The notes under the pieces: model-generated
The model's input: only the letters and a program-made list of their open reading frames with translations
Databases searched by the model: none
What the model was told of the DNA's origin: nothing
Program-made: the position numbers and the translations under genes
Part shown: one piece after another, positions 36,904 to 48,274 of the stretch
Numbering within the stretch: position 1 is the first letter of the stretch
Layout: every line of letters starts with the position of its first letter
Assembly: GCF_900129935.1 (NCBI RefSeq)
Contig: NZ_FQXJ01000009.1
Span: 164,586 to 228,585 of the forward strand
DNA from: Desulfosporosinus lacus DSM 15449
GTDB lineage: Bacteria > Bacillota > Desulfitobacteriia > Desulfitobacteriales > Desulfitobacteriaceae
Direction: 5' to 3'
DNA length: 64,000 bases

Positions 36904-38138
36904 TATACATCCCCCCTGACGCCAAACCAGAATGTCTTCATTTTTGGATTAATTCCCACTGTCCAGCGTAACACTTGTCTCGTAAAGGTAATCGCGGTAA
37001 ACAAACTGACAATAATCCCGATGCCAAGGGTCAATGCAAACCCTTTAACGGAACCGCTTCCTAGAAGGTAAAGAGTTATCGCAGCGATAAGTGTCGTCAC
37101 ATGGGCGTCAATTACCGTAATAAAGGCTCTGCTAAATCCTGACTCCACGCCAGCACGAATCGATTTTCCAGCACGAATTTCCTCTTTTACCCGTTCGTAG
37201 ATGATGATATTAAAGTCTACTGCCATTCCAATTGAAAGAACGAAACCGGCGATGCCCGGAAGCGTCAGTACAACTCTGAACCCCCAAAAAGCCCAAAGAA
37301 CAATGAGAGCGTATACTATTAAGGAGAAATCGGCAACAACTCCAGGTAACCGATAGTAAATCAACATAAAGAGGAAAATAAAAATCAAACTGTATATTCC
37401 AGCATGAATACTTTTGTTTAAGGAGTCAACGCCTAAAGATGCTCCCACTTGGCGTTTCTCTGCAATACTCAAACTTACAGGCAATGAACCCGAACGCATA
37501 AGGACAGCATCACCCGCTGCCTCTTCCAAGGTGCTATAACCAGTAATCTCTGCTTGACCGTTGAGAATTGGCGTATTAACTGTTGGATTTGTTAATAGGT
37601 CTTCATCAAGATAAACTCCTATTCTCTGTCCGATTAACTGGGTTGTTATATCTCCAAACTTTTTGGCCCCTTCAGATGAGAAAGTTAGATTCACAACATA
37701 CCCCTGTTGCGACTGACTTTGCCCTGCCTTAGCATCTTTCAGATCTTCCCCTTGTAAAACAACATTTCCTTGGGGATCCTTAAACGTTAATTTAGCCGTT
37801 GTTTTAAGAATATCCACGGCCTTATCCGGATCAGTGACTCCAGCTAAGTCAACTATAATTCTTTCCTTATTATAGTCTGCTTGAACTATAGGCTCGGATA
37901 CCCCCAGATCATTGACCCTGTTCTCAATGATTGCCTTTGCTTTGTCTATATCATCTTTCGTTATCGCAGTACCGTCTTTATCCTGCTCTGCTTGGAGCAC
38001 TAAATGCACCCCACCGCGTAGATCAAGTCCCAACGGGATTCCTCCTACGGGATCCACAAGGGGCTTAATCGATAGTCCAACGGCTGCCGCCACAAGTAGC
38101 ACTAATACCACCAGCTTGATGATGTTTCCCCGTCTCAT
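36903..38138 (-). CDS. secD: Protein translocase subunit SecD
   Basis: A 411-residue partner of SecF. It begins with a helix, then GGIPLGLDLRGGVHLVLQ, the periplasmic P1-like region with DLAGVTDP, and a six-helix bundle with GFVLSIGMAVDFNIIIYERVKEE. The P1 domain is short, as in other Gram-positive SecD. Ribosome site GGGAGGAAAGCAG. Downstream of yajC in a block with EcsC and HD genes between. Confidence 0.95.
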   Translation of the reverse strand: MRRGNIIKLVVLVLLVAAAVGLSIKPLVDPVGGIPLGLDLRGGVHLVLQAEQDKDGTAITKDDIDKAKAIIENRVNDLGVSEPIVQADYNKERIIVDLAGVTDPDKAVDILKTTAKLTFKDPQGNVVLQGEDLKDAKAGQSQSQQGYVVNLTFSSEGAKKFGDITTQLIGQRIGVYLDEDLLTNPTVNTPILNGQAEITGYSTLEEAAGDAVLMRSGSLPVSLSIAEKRQVGASLGVDSLNKSIHAGIYSLIFIFLFMLIYYRLPGVVADFSLIVYALIVLWAFWGFRVVLTLPGIAGFVLSIGMAVDFNIIIYERVKEEIRAGKSIRAGVESGFSRAFITVIDAHVTTLIAAITLYLLGSGSVKGFALTLGIGIIVSLFTAITFTRQVLRWTVGINPKMKTFWFGVRGDV

Positions 38139-38245
38139 CTGCTTTCCTCCCTTTTAATTTGAATGGGACTTGCCCATGCCAAACTCCATTATAAAACTAT
38201 CAAGTTTGCAATGTCAATCTGGGGAAAATGGGAAATAGCTTATAA

Positions 38246-38908
38246 TTAGAGTAATTTCACATCATTAATCTTTAATTCAAATTTGGTAAGCAAAAATTCG
38301 GCTGCTTTGCGGGACAAAAGCATCCGTGCCAGAAAGATTTCAAAGTACTCCATTACCGGGCAGATCTCAGTATCAATCGTCAGTTCTAAAGCGATGCGTT
38401 CCTTAGGATAGACGCGAAGAAAAGATTTTTTAACCGCATAATTAACTCGGTCGTGTATATCGAACTTCGCCAGATCAGGGTTTCGCACTCGGGAACGGTG
38501 TACATCCGATTTATCGGCTAGAATCAAAGCTGCCGAAATAACGTTGACAGGGTTCCCGTCCTGTTCATCATGATTCCCGATTGCACCAATGATGATCGCA
38601 ATTTCCTCTGGTTCCATATCATGTCGTTCTAATATCCCTGCCGCGAGAATTGCCCCTGAATGTGCATGGGCCACACGGTTTACAGCATTCCCTATATCAT
38701 GCAAGTAACCGGCGATGGCTGCCAGTTCGCACTCCCTTTCAGAATGCTCCATCTTTTCCAGAATATTTGAAGCAATATGAGAGACCAAGCCTGCATGCCT
38801 AAGCCCATGTTCTGTAAAACCAATCGCCGCAAGATGACGGTTTCCGGCATCAATCAGAGCTTGTACGTAGGAATCTGCTTTAACCTCTTGCAGAGTGACC
38901 TTTGTCAA
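38246..38908 (-). CDS. HD-domain phosphohydrolase
   Basis: A 220-residue protein with an HD metal site: GLRHAGLVSHIASNIL, AGYLHDIGNAVNR, and GNHDEQDGN. The C-terminal part has a segment (DTEICPVMEYFEIF) seen in a Clostridial HD family. HD proteins hydrolyse phosphate esters such as cyclic or nucleotide signals; the substrate is unknown. It overlaps the EcsC gene end by 4 nt, so they are coupled. Confidence 0.82.
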   Translation of the reverse strand: MTKVTLQEVKADSYVQALIDAGNRHLAAIGFTEHGLRHAGLVSHIASNILEKMEHSERECELAAIAGYLHDIGNAVNRVAHAHSGAILAAGILERHDMEPEEIAIIIGAIGNHDEQDGNPVNVISAALILADKSDVHRSRVRNPDLAKFDIHDRVNYAVKKSFLRVYPKERIALELTIDTEICPVMEYFEIFLARMLLSRKAAEFLLTKFELKINDVKLL

Positions 38909-39672
38909 CTTTTAATTCCCCCTAAAATTCGCAATCGATAACAATTCATGCCAACTATTCCCAGATCATCCACTAACCCGTAATTTGCCCATGCCCCGAT
39001 TATTGCACCCAACCCCGGTATGAGTTGAAGTGTTTTACGGAAATCAATGGCATCTCGATACTCCCGCTGAAACTGTTCCCAATTGACTTGCTGTAAACTT
39101 TCTTTCTCGACTGGCCAGCTTTCTCTGGTCTTGTCCCAATTCAGAATGACCTTGTACAGTTCAGGTCGTTTCTCTTGACTAGAAAAGGCTAATTGAAAAA
39201 CATATAACAAAAAAAGTCGCTCTCGATAATCTTCGGTAGAAAACCCATAAATATGCGCCAATTCAAAAAGAAATTTCATCTTGATGACGATTAGGGCGGG
39301 AAAATCAGCAACGGCAAGGGTAAAACCACCTGCACCGGTCCCTGCCCCTTCGGCGGCGGCAATCTTTCTGTATTTCGTTAAAAGCTTCTGAGCCGCTTGA
39401 TCACGCTCTTGCAGCTTCACTCCATAAATTATGGGGCTGTTAGGGATATACTCCAGTCCAAAGACCACCGATTTAACTAAACCTTTAACTGTGGCAGTAA
39501 TTACAGTATGTACTTTTTCGGGGATAATCTTATCATTAATTTTCGTTTGAATAACTTTTGAGGTTCGTTCCACTAATCCCGGCCTTTGCAACAATTTCCT
39601 TACCCAACGGTTCAAATCTGCTCGCACATACTCGTCATACGTTTGGTCATTATTTATAGGATCTCTATACAA
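38905..39672 (-). CDS. EcsC family protein
   Basis: A 255-residue protein with the EcsC pattern: AAAEGAGTGAGGFTLAVADFPALIVIKMKFLFELAHIYG, RLFLLYVFQLAFS and the C-terminal LIPGLGAIIGAWANY. In Bacillus, EcsC is the third gene of an ABC-transporter operon and of unclear function. Here it is coupled to an HD-domain gene and stands between yajC and secD, without an ABC transporter. Confidence 0.82.
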   Translation of the reverse strand: MYRDPINNDQTYDEYVRADLNRWVRKLLQRPGLVERTSKVIQTKINDKIIPEKVHTVITATVKGLVKSVVFGLEYIPNSPIIYGVKLQERDQAAQKLLTKYRKIAAAEGAGTGAGGFTLAVADFPALIVIKMKFLFELAHIYGFSTEDYRERLFLLYVFQLAFSSQEKRPELYKVILNWDKTRESWPVEKESLQQVNWEQFQREYRDAIDFRKTLQLIPGLGAIIGAWANYGLVDDLGIVGMNCYRLRILGGIKS

Positions 39673-39716
39673 GGGCAGTATTCACCTCATTTGTCATTTT
39701 GTATAAAATAAGTTTA

Positions 39717-39745
39717 AAAGCAAGTGGTCTGTGCCACTTGCTTTT
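39717..39745 (-). terminator. Terminator downstream of yajC
   Basis: AAAAGCAAGTGG / CCACTTGCTTTT stem with a TCTGTG-type loop, followed by T/A runs, between yajC and the EcsC gene. Confidence 0.8.
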
Positions 39746-39827
39746 ATTCCGTATTTATCATTTCGGGCACTAGTCTTAAATAATCTTCAAGAGAGCTGAG
39801 CGCAATAATTCATCACAGTATTGTCTA

Positions 39828-40115
39828 TTATTTCTTATCGAGCTCAATTTCACGGTTTTCCACACTGACAATTCCACTTTTGGCCATTTCAATTTCAACT
39901 TTATCCGCAATTTCCAAAATGACGGAATCCTCTTTAACCTTTGTGATTTTACCATAAATCCCGCCTGTTGTGATTACTTGGTCCCTTGTACGAAGGCTAC
40001 TCATTAAAGCCTGCCGTTTCTTAGCCTGTTTCTGTTGAGGCCTGATCATGAGAAAATACATAATCCCAAAAAAGACTACAAAATATAGGACTAATGTCAT
40101 TGTTGATTGAGTCAC
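39828..40115 (-). CDS. yajC: Preprotein translocase subunit YajC
   Basis: A 95-residue protein with one N-terminal membrane helix, then MIRPQQKQAKKRQALM and the soluble domain TRDQVITTGGIYGKITKVKEDSVILEI. It associates with SecDF. The GTG start is used, 10 bases after AAGGGGG. It follows tgt and queA, the usual Firmicute order queA-tgt-yajC. Confidence 0.93.
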   Translation of the reverse strand: MTQSTMTLVLYFVVFFGIMYFLMIRPQQKQAKKRQALMSSLRTRDQVITTGGIYGKITKVKEDSVILEIADKVEIEMAKSGIVSVENREIELDKK

Positions 40116-40305
40116 TTTGTAATTCCCCCTTTATTAGTCTCCTGAACTATTCACCATATCCTAGTGAAAATCCTTCCTGATTGCATAAAATTTTAACTTC
40201 CTCCGTTAGGATTACTCTATCTGAAGTTTAACCGAACTTGTCCAGTGTCTAATGACTTGCTTCTTTTAGTAATCCGACATTTGGTTTCCGTCCCTCCGAC
40301 CTCTG

Positions 40306-41469
<1,164 letters not shown>

Positions 41470-41527
41470 CTAATCCATACACGAACCAAAACAGAATGTC
41501 GCTGAATTTAAAAGGCAACTTTCAAAT

Positions 41528-42550
41528 TCATAGAATAAGCATGGAATCTCCAAAACTATAGAATCTGTACCTCTCCTGAACGGCGGTCTCATAGGCTTTT
41601 AAAATAAGTTCCCGTCCTGCCAACGCACTGACAAGCATAACCAAGGTAGACTTGGGAAAGTGAAAATTGGTTAAGAGGACATCTACCACCTGAAATAAAT
41701 AGCCTGGATAGATAAAGATATCCGTCCATCCTTCGCCTGGTACAACCTTCCCTTCATGACCCACAGATTCTAAAGTTCGCGCTGCAGTTGTCCCTACAGC
41801 AATAACGCGGCGTCCTTCTAGTTTTGCCCGATTAATTCGCTCTGCTGCTTCTGCGTCGACACGATAATATTCCGAGTGCATAGCATGATCACGAATATCT
41901 TCTACTTTAACTGGGCGAAAGGTTCCTAAACCTACATGAAGAAGAATCTCCACGATTTCTATACCCGTCTTCTGGAGTTCATCTAAAAGATCCGGCGTAA
42001 AGTGCAAACCTGCCGTAGGCGCAGCGACAGATCCCCGTTCTTTAGCGTACACTGTTTGATAACGTTCTTGGTCTTCCAATTGAGCCGTTATGTAGGGCGG
42101 AAGAGGCATTTCCCCGAGCTGATCTAAGATGGTTTCAAACATCCCTGAATAACTAAAATGGATCTTTCTGTTCCCATTTGCTAATATTTCCTGCAGTTCT
42201 CCAACTAGTATCCCTTGCCCGAAGCTAACCTTTTGCCCAACTTTAAGTCGTTTGCCTGGTTTAACTAACGCTTCCCATACATCAAGTTTAAGTCTCTTAA
42301 GCAAAAGAATTTCAATCTTAACCTCAGTTCCCTCTTTTTCTCCGATCAAACGCGCGGGAATGACGCGAGTGTTATTTAACACAAGGACATCACCTTTTTT
42401 TAAAAGTGAACTCAGGTCTCTAAACGTGTGGTGTGCTATCTTTCCGCTTTGACGATTAACAACCATTAAACGGGAGGTATCCCGAGGCTCTACAGGATGT
42501 TGTGCAATTAAGTCCTCCGGCAATTCAAAATCAAAATCCGAGACATTCAA
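41528..42550 (-). CDS. queA: S-adenosylmethionine:tRNA ribosyltransferase-isomerase QueA
   Basis: A 340-residue enzyme that makes epoxyqueuosine from preQ1-tRNA using the ribosyl group of SAM. Start TTG after AAGGAGAAG; the protein begins with the family N-terminus [17 protein letters not shown]. Other blocks are [32 protein letters not shown] and [18 protein letters not shown], all highly conserved. Upstream of tgt. Confidence 0.95.
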   Translation of the reverse strand: MNVSDFDFELPEDLIAQHPVEPRDTSRLMVVNRQSGKIAHHTFRDLSSLLKKGDVLVLNNTRVIPARLIGEKEGTEVKIEILLLKRLKLDVWEALVKPGKRLKVGQKVSFGQGILVGELQEILANGNRKIHFSYSGMFETILDQLGEMPLPPYITAQLEDQERYQTVYAKERGSVAAPTAGLHFTPDLLDELQKTGIEIVEILLHVGLGTFRPVKVEDIRDHAMHSEYYRVDAEAAERINRAKLEGRRVIAVGTTAARTLESVGHEGKVVPGEGWTDIFIYPGYLFQVVDVLLTNFHFPKSTLVMLVSALAGRELILKAYETAVQERYRFYSFGDSMLIL

Positions 42551-42595
42551 TCTATTCTTCTCCTTCAGTAAGACATGCTTATTATCTTAAAATTA

Positions 42596-43945
42596 TTATC
42601 CCTTGGAAATTGAAACATGGTTATAGTAATACGCTATTATTTCTTGATATTTATATCCTAATTGGGCCATATGATAAGCACCCCATTGAGACATCCCTAC
42701 TCCGTGACCCCAGCCCCGTCCCTCAAAAATAAAGACTCCGAAGGGCTGGGGGGCAGCACTTGTCCCTAACGATGAACTTAGAACTTTAGACAACAAAGGC
42801 CCTTGTTCCTGCTGATTTGGTCTTGCTAATTCTAAAAATCCGGAATATCCAAAAGAACCGAAAAGCCCGGCTGAATCTGATATCCCGTGCGAATCGCTTT
42901 TGACAACTGCCTGGGCCTCAAAAAAGCTTCCCAAAAAAGCTTCCTTTCGAATTGGTTGCCCAAAAGGATAGAACGCTTGAACAAATGCTCTGCCTTTAAC
43001 CGTCGCAGTCTGTCCAAATTCATCCTCCAGCTTTACACTTTTTACCCTGCCGGAGGGGAACTTGTCTAGTTTAACATCACGTACGGGTCCTAATCCAAAC
43101 TTTGAGCCCAGGAGCGGAGCGGAGACAATAAAGCGCCAATAATTTACCGCACCCCCAACTCCTTGCGAATAAGGATCAGGATGCGAAACATTATGGATAT
43201 CTGTATTTCCCCATACATTTTTAGCGTCCTCTGCATATCCACCGCTATGAGAAGAATAGAGTGCATCTATAGGTTGCTCAGTTTGGGCATCTACAATTAT
43301 TTCCCCTCGCGTAGCCTCGATTGCTTTTGAGGCTTCTCCCTCCACACTCATCCCCGCATAGGCCTGATGTATATCCGGAGAATCTGTAATCATTTTACTG
43401 CCATTGTCTGTTTGTTTGACAAGATAAGTCCGAGCTGCTACAGCCTGAGCCTTAAGTGCCTCAGAGCCTCCTTTAGCCCATTCGTTACTCATCTCAATGG
43501 GCACAACTCCTTTTAGGTAGTCTTCACTGTCAACTTGATTAACTAACCGCCAATGACCGTCTTGCCAATTAAGTTGTAATCCGCCACGATAAGCAGCCTC
43601 TTTACCTTCAGGAGTCTTAACACGAAGACTCCCCGAATTTATACCCTTGATTTCCAAGACTGATCCACTAAAGATCTGAAACTCTTCATGGTTAATCCGC
43701 AAGACGGGAGTCCACCCGCCCCAACCGACCTGAAGAGTCGAGCCTGCCGGAAACTTACGAGTTACTGTATCCATGCTAAGTTGATAGTCGCCTTTTTCAA
43801 TATCTATTTGAACCCACCCTGCTTGGCCCAAATTCCATACAAGCTCTACTGAAACCATTTTTGCTTGACACAGTGTTGGCTGAGCCAGCACCAGTATTAA
43901 TGATGCTATCCACAAAAAGGGTAACCGATAAATAATCTGAAGCAT
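42596..43945 (-). CDS. SpoIID/LytB domain protein
   Basis: A 449-residue exported protein with a signal peptide (about residues 1-28). The SpoIID domain covers DYLKGVVPIEMSNEW (catalytic Glu), AVAARTYLV, YSSHSGGYAEDAKNVWGN and the end GRGWGHGVGMSQWGAYHMAQ. SpoIID is a lytic transglycosylase that drives engulfment during sporulation. This one has a longer N-terminal part and sits beside queA and ruvB rather than with spoIIQ-type genes, so it may be a SpoIID paralog. Confidence 0.88.
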   Translation of the reverse strand: MLQIIYRLPFLWIASLILVLAQPTLCQAKMVSVELVWNLGQAGWVQIDIEKGDYQLSMDTVTRKFPAGSTLQVGWGGWTPVLRINHEEFQIFSGSVLEIKGINSGSLRVKTPEGKEAAYRGGLQLNWQDGHWRLVNQVDSEDYLKGVVPIEMSNEWAKGGSEALKAQAVAARTYLVKQTDNGSKMITDSPDIHQAYAGMSVEGEASKAIEATRGEIIVDAQTEQPIDALYSSHSGGYAEDAKNVWGNTDIHNVSHPDPYSQGVGGAVNYWRFIVSAPLLGSKFGLGPVRDVKLDKFPSGRVKSVKLEDEFGQTATVKGRAFVQAFYPFGQPIRKEAFLGSFFEAQAVVKSDSHGISDSAGLFGSFGYSGFLELARPNQQEQGPLLSKVLSSSLGTSAAPQPFGVFIFEGRGWGHGVGMSQWGAYHMAQLGYKYQEIIAYYYNHVSISKG

Positions 43946-44122
43946 GTCTTCACACCCTTTTCCACATTAATAAGATAGTCACGTCATGGTGGAAGTTAAG
44001 TTTGCTTATGCTTTCAGAGTGCCCTTTTTGCTTTGCATATATGCTTTAAATAATACTCTTCAATTTCTTGCAATTGTCCCCTTAATTTCTGGTCGCTGGG
44101 GTAGGAACGTCCCTTGTCCCTT

Positions 44123-45148
44123 TTACTCCGTGAAAAGCACGCTGTCCATCCGACTCTGGGGCAACGAATAGCCTAAATGCTGATAAGCTCTTGCTGTAGC
44201 CATTCGTCCACGCGGGGTACGTTGTAAAAATCCCATTTGAAGCAAAAAGGGTTCAACGACATCTTCAAGGGTGATCGATTCTTCTCCTATCGTTGCAGCA
44301 AGAGTATCCAGCCCAACTGGGCCTCCGGCGAAGGTCAAAATAATCGTCTTTAGTGCTTTCTGGTCAATCTGGTCTAAGCCCTCGGGGTCAACATCCAAGC
44401 GATTCAGCGCTTCTCTGGCTATGGTTTGAGTGACAGCACCGCCCTCCCAAACCAGAGCAAAATCCCGGACTCTCTTTAACAAGCGATTGCCAACTCTTGG
44501 CGTGCCGCGGGAACGGCGAGCAATCTCTTCCGCACCGTCGTCGGTAATATTCAAGCGCAAGATACTTGCTGCTCTCAGGACAATTTCTTTAAGATCCTCA
44601 ACCTCATAGAATTCCAAACGACTGATAACCCCAAAGCGATCCCGCAAAGGTGACGTTAACTGTCCTGCACGGGTCGTTGCTCCTACTAATGTAAACGGAG
44701 GAAGGGACAAGCGGATTGAACGAGCACTGGGCCCTTTTCCAATCACAATATCCAGACACCCATCCTCCATGGCGGAATACAAGATCTCTTCTGTTGCACT
44801 GCTTAAGCGGTGAATTTCATCTATAAAAAGAACATCACGAGGCTCTAAAGCGGTCAGAATCGCCGCTAAGTCCCCAGGACGTTCAATCGCTGGACCGGAA
44901 GTGGTGCGAACACTCACGCCCATTTCCGCAGCAATAATATTCGCGAGAGTCGTTTTTCCAAGGCCAGGCGGTCCATATAATAAGACATGATCCAGCGCTT
45001 CTCCGCGAGTGGAGGCGGCTTGAATAAAAACACTCAGGTTTTCTTTGACTTTTCTCTGCCCTATGTAGTCACTCAAGCGTTGAGGACGCAGCCCCTCTCC
45101 TTCACGATCTGCAGGTTGTTCTTGTGGCGCAACCAGACGCTCAGTCAT
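44123..45148 (-). CDS. ruvB: Holliday junction branch migration ATPase RuvB
   Basis: A 341-residue AAA+ motor. Walker A is [14 protein letters not shown], Walker B is [11 protein letters not shown], the RuvB signature is [18 protein letters not shown], and the winged-helix C-terminus ends [19 protein letters not shown]. It works with RuvA and RuvC. It is separated from ruvA by about 460 nt that hold a thiolase relic, which is unusual since the two are normally adjacent. Confidence 0.96.
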   Translation of the reverse strand: MTERLVAPQEQPADREGEGLRPQRLSDYIGQRKVKENLSVFIQAASTRGEALDHVLLYGPPGLGKTTLANIIAAEMGVSVRTTSGPAIERPGDLAAILTALEPRDVLFIDEIHRLSSATEEILYSAMEDGCLDIVIGKGPSARSIRLSLPPFTLVGATTRAGQLTSPLRDRFGVISRLEFYEVEDLKEIVLRAASILRLNITDDGAEEIARRSRGTPRVGNRLLKRVRDFALVWEGGAVTQTIAREALNRLDVDPEGLDQIDQKALKTIILTFAGGPVGLDTLAATIGEESITLEDVVEPFLLQMGFLQRTPRGRMATARAYQHLGYSLPQSRMDSVLFTE

Positions 45149-45391
45149 ATTCTATCCCCCTCTCGTCACCAACGAAATTAAATATATTACAGAGCAGGTT
45201 TGTTTGCAAATTTCCTTATCTTTACTAGGCTCCTCTTGGCAATCTTCACGTATAAAACCCTTCATCTCCAACCTAAACTAATTCTCCTTATAAGATAAAA
45301 CTCCTGCATGAGAAGAAGATATAATCATCTGGTCTCTCTGGATATATACAAACATCTTCAGGTTAACTGCATTCATACAATCATCACACTA

Positions 45392-45610
<219 letters not shown>

Positions 45611-46210
45611 CTAGCTTGGAGCAAGTAACCGCAATGCCTTCTTAACCTGCTCTTCTGTGGTTAATTCCCCACTGTCTTTTAGGATCTGACCAACAGCCTG
45701 CCGTGCTTCGTCCAAACCAAAACCTAAGGCCAGCAAGGTTTGCACTGTCTCGGAGTGAGTATGGGAAGAGGATTCAGAGAACGAGCTCTCTCCAATCGGA
45801 AACGTACTGTGTCCTTTAAACTTTTCTTTAAGTTCGAGAATAAGCCGTTGTGCTGTCTTTTTACCGATGCCAGGGACCTTAGTCAATAAATTAAGATTTT
45901 CACTGACAATAGCACTTTCAATCTGAACCGCGCCAAAGGTTGAAAGCAGAGATATAGCCGCCTTAGGCCCAATTCCTGAAACACTTAACATTTGAAGAAA
46001 GAGTTGCTTTTCTTCAAATGAGGAGAACCCATAAAGAGATAAATCGTCTTCGCGCATAACGACATGGGTATATACGACAAGTTCCTGCCCTGGTTGAGCC
46101 TTTGCCAACAACCCATAAGGCACAGTGAGCAAGTACCCTGTTCCCTGAACATCGAGCACTAGACGATCGGACTGGATTTCCCACACCTTGCCACGCAACA
46201 TTCCAATCAT
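45611..46210 (-). CDS. ruvA: Holliday junction DNA-binding subunit RuvA
   Basis: A 199-residue protein with an OB domain ([13 protein letters not shown]), helix-hairpin-helix motifs ([36 protein letters not shown]) and a C-terminal RuvB-contact domain ([15 protein letters not shown]). Its start overlaps the ruvC stop (ATGA), so the two are coupled. Confidence 0.95.
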   Translation of the reverse strand: MIGMLRGKVWEIQSDRLVLDVQGTGYLLTVPYGLLAKAQPGQELVVYTHVVMREDDLSLYGFSSFEEKQLFLQMLSVSGIGPKAAISLLSTFGAVQIESAIVSENLNLLTKVPGIGKKTAQRLILELKEKFKGHSTFPIGESSFSESSSHTHSETVQTLLALGFGLDEARQAVGQILKDSGELTTEEQVKKALRLLAPS

Positions 46211-46704
46211 CTTAAATCCCCCATTCTCTGGTTCAAAGCAAAGCTATGCGCATGACAGATCGCAATTGCCAGAGCATCAGCAGTATCGTCTGGCTTGGGA
46301 ATTTCATTTAGCCCCAGCAATCCTCTGACCATCTGTTGGACCTGATTTTTTTCGGCTCTTCCATACCCTACTACGGCTTGTTTAACCTGCAATGGAGTAT
46401 ATTCATAAATCGGAAGGCCATGTTGGGCACCAGCCAATAAAACAACCCCCCGTGCGTGCCCTACAGCTAAGGCGGTGGTGGTGTTTCGATTAAAAAATAA
46501 CTCTTCAACTGCAATATGATCTGGAGTGTGTATACGCAGATAAGGCTCTATATTTTCATATAACATCAGCAAGCGCTCTGCCAATGGCGTATGAGCCGGC
46601 GTACGCCAGCATGAATAATCGAGCGCACTTAAGGTGTTCCCTTTTTGTTCTATTAAACCATACCCCATAATTGCCGTTCCTGGGTCAATTCCTAAAATAA
46701 TCAT
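46207..46704 (-). CDS. ruvC: Holliday junction resolvase RuvC
   Basis: A 165-residue nuclease. ATG 46704 follows AAGGAAG and gives [16 protein letters not shown], with the first catalytic Asp. Glu residues in [10 protein letters not shown] and the [14 protein letters not shown] motif complete the acidic site. The longer frame adds 26 basic residues with no ribosome site. Confidence 0.95.
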   Translation of the reverse strand: MIILGIDPGTAIMGYGLIEQKGNTLSALDYSCWRTPAHTPLAERLLMLYENIEPYLRIHTPDHIAVEELFFNRNTTTALAVGHARGVVLLAGAQHGLPIYEYTPLQVKQAVVGYGRAEKNQVQQMVRGLLGLNEIPKPDDTADALAIAICHAHSFALNQRMGDLR

Positions 46705-46778
46705 GCACGTCTTCCTTTCAATCCTAATAGATTTCGACAGAAGACGGACGATTTCCTTTCTTTTTTTACTAATCTGTT

Positions 46779-47141
46779 TCACTCAAGCCAAAGGGATTCA
46801 CTTGCAGAATCAAGGAACGACTGAACTTCATCTAAAGAATAGAACTCAACCTTATGAGCCATATCTATGATTTCCTTTGGCCATGACTCTACACTTAACC
46901 CTGTAACTATAACATTGCCATTCACTCCGGGTTTTCCTTCGATCACAGAAAGCACCCCTTGTTCCAAACCGAAATGATAGCTTTCCTTTTCAGTAGCTTC
47001 TCCTGCTAACACATCTGCCGAATTCAAAGTGGCGGACTCAGCGCGATCTCTGTTGGACCACCATAAGGTTGTAGCAGGAACTATGCAACCAATTCCCAAT
47101 CCTAGAATAAGAACTAAACTAACAACTTTCCACCTGGACAT
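46779..47141 (-). CDS. BofC-like protein
   Basis: A 120-residue protein with an N-terminal membrane helix (VVSLVLILGLGIGCIV) and a C-terminal domain like the BofC C-terminal domain: YHFGLEQGVLSVIEGKPG, VTGLSVESWPKEI, VEFYSLDEVQSFLDS. BofC controls SpoIVB signalling at the pro-sigma-K checkpoint in Bacillus. Location just before ruvC-ruvA matches Bacillus, where bofC lies near ruvAB. It lacks the N-terminal BofC domain. Its ribosome site lies in a hairpin arm. Confidence 0.72.
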   Translation of the reverse strand: MSRWKVVSLVLILGLGIGCIVPATTLWWSNRDRAESATLNSADVLAGEATEKESYHFGLEQGVLSVIEGKPGVNGNVIVTGLSVESWPKEIIDMAHKVEFYSLDEVQSFLDSASESLWLE

Positions 47142-47200
47142 AATGAAAAACCCTCCTGACTATTGTCTTCTTAGCTATAGTCTTGCCAGGAGGGCTTACT
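47142..47200 (-). promoter_or_regulatory. Hairpin that holds the bofC-like ribosome site
   Basis: On the minus strand CCCTCCT ... GACTAT pairs with ATAGTC AGGAGGG, and TTTTTC follows directly. The AGGAGGG arm is also the ribosome site of the bofC-like gene, nine bases before its ATG. The element can read as a terminator of yebC or as a translational block. Confidence 0.6.
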
Positions 47201-47252
47201 TTAATCGTTTTTACCATATTCCTTTTACTTGATCTTGTGACAGGCAATGTCT

Positions 47253-48005
47253 TTACAGATCTTCACCTGCTAAAGCCTCGGCTAATTCAAAGTTAGAATA
47301 AACTCCTTGAGAATCGTCATGATCTTCAAGTTTATCCATTAAACGCACTATCTTGCGGGCCTGATCTACATCCGAAATTTCAAGGGTGTTTTGGGGAACT
47401 GGGCTAAGCACAGATTCCTCAACGGAAATCTTTTGATCTAAAAGAGCTTGATGAACTTCCTCCATGGTCTCTGGAGTCGTGTATACTACAAAGCCATCCT
47501 CATCGATTTCAATATCCTCAGCTCCGGCTTCTAAAGCCAACATCATGAAATCATCATCACTTAATTTGATACCCTCGCGTTGGATTCTTAATTGACCCTT
47601 TTCCTCAAACATCCAACCAACGCATCCAGTCTCACCCATGTTGCCCCCATTTTTAGAGAAAATATAACGGACTTCCCCCGCTGTCCGGTTTCTGTTATCC
47701 GTTAATATATCAACCATAATGGCGACCCCACCCGGACCATATCCTTCATAACGCAACTCTTCATATACTGTTCCTTCTGCTCCGCCAGTCCCTTTAAGAA
47801 TTGCCCGTTGGATATTTTCATTAGGAACATTTGCTGATTTAGCATTTTCGATGGCTATCTTCAGGCGAAAGTCGTTAACGTCTCCCCCGCAAGCACGGGA
47901 GGCAACCACCAGTTCCCGGCCCAGCTTAGTGAACATTTTACCTTTTTGAGCATCTGCCTTACCTTTTTTATGTTTAATGTTTGCCCACTTTGAATGTCCT
48001 GACAT
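47253..48005 (-). CDS. yebC: YebC/PmpR family translation/regulatory protein
   Basis: A 250-residue protein of the TACO1/YebC family. It starts [22 protein letters not shown], followed by [13 protein letters not shown] and [23 protein letters not shown]. The family was called a transcription regulator, and recent work points to easing ribosome stalling at proline runs. Start ATG 48005 has an AGGAGG site upstream. Upstream of bofC-like and ruvC, which is the common Firmicute order. Confidence 0.93.
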   Translation of the reverse strand: MSGHSKWANIKHKKGKADAQKGKMFTKLGRELVVASRACGGDVNDFRLKIAIENAKSANVPNENIQRAILKGTGGAEGTVYEELRYEGYGPGGVAIMVDILTDNRNRTAGEVRYIFSKNGGNMGETGCVGWMFEEKGQLRIQREGIKLSDDDFMMLALEAGAEDIEIDEDGFVVYTTPETMEEVHQALLDQKISVEESVLSPVPQNTLEISDVDQARKIVRLMDKLEDHDDSQGVYSNFELAEALAGEDL

Positions 48006-48037
48006 GTAGTTAAATCCTCCTTATGCTAGTCTTAAAT

Positions 48038-48067
48038 AGTTTAGCACAAGCTAATTTCTCTTGTAAA
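48038..48067 (-). promoter_or_regulatory. Candidate promoter of yebC
   Basis: TTTACA, 18-base spacer, TAAACT on the minus strand. Weak match, supported only by position. Confidence 0.4.
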
Positions 48068-48229
48068 GGTATATTGAATAAACAGGATCTGCCGCGAATA
48101 GATTCTCCACAGATTTCCACATTAGAATATAACCGTTTGAATCTATATCTTTATAATTTATATTTTTGACAAAATGGTCTTATGGGGAGTTTATTATAAA
48201 GGCGTCGGATGAGATAAACATTATCGGAA

Positions 48230-48262
48230 GTCCCCTCGTTCCAAAATTGAACGAGGGGACTA
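48230..48262. terminator. Hairpin after cysK
   Basis: AGTCCCCTCGTTC / GAACGAGGGGACT perfect stem between cysK and yebC. No strong T tract on the minus strand. Confidence 0.6.
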
Positions 48263-48274
48263 TTACTCTGCCTA

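Noticed and set aside
48167..48210. TTGACA followed by TATAAA on the plus strand downstream of cysK
   Set aside because: Spacing is over 20 bases and no plus-strand gene follows.
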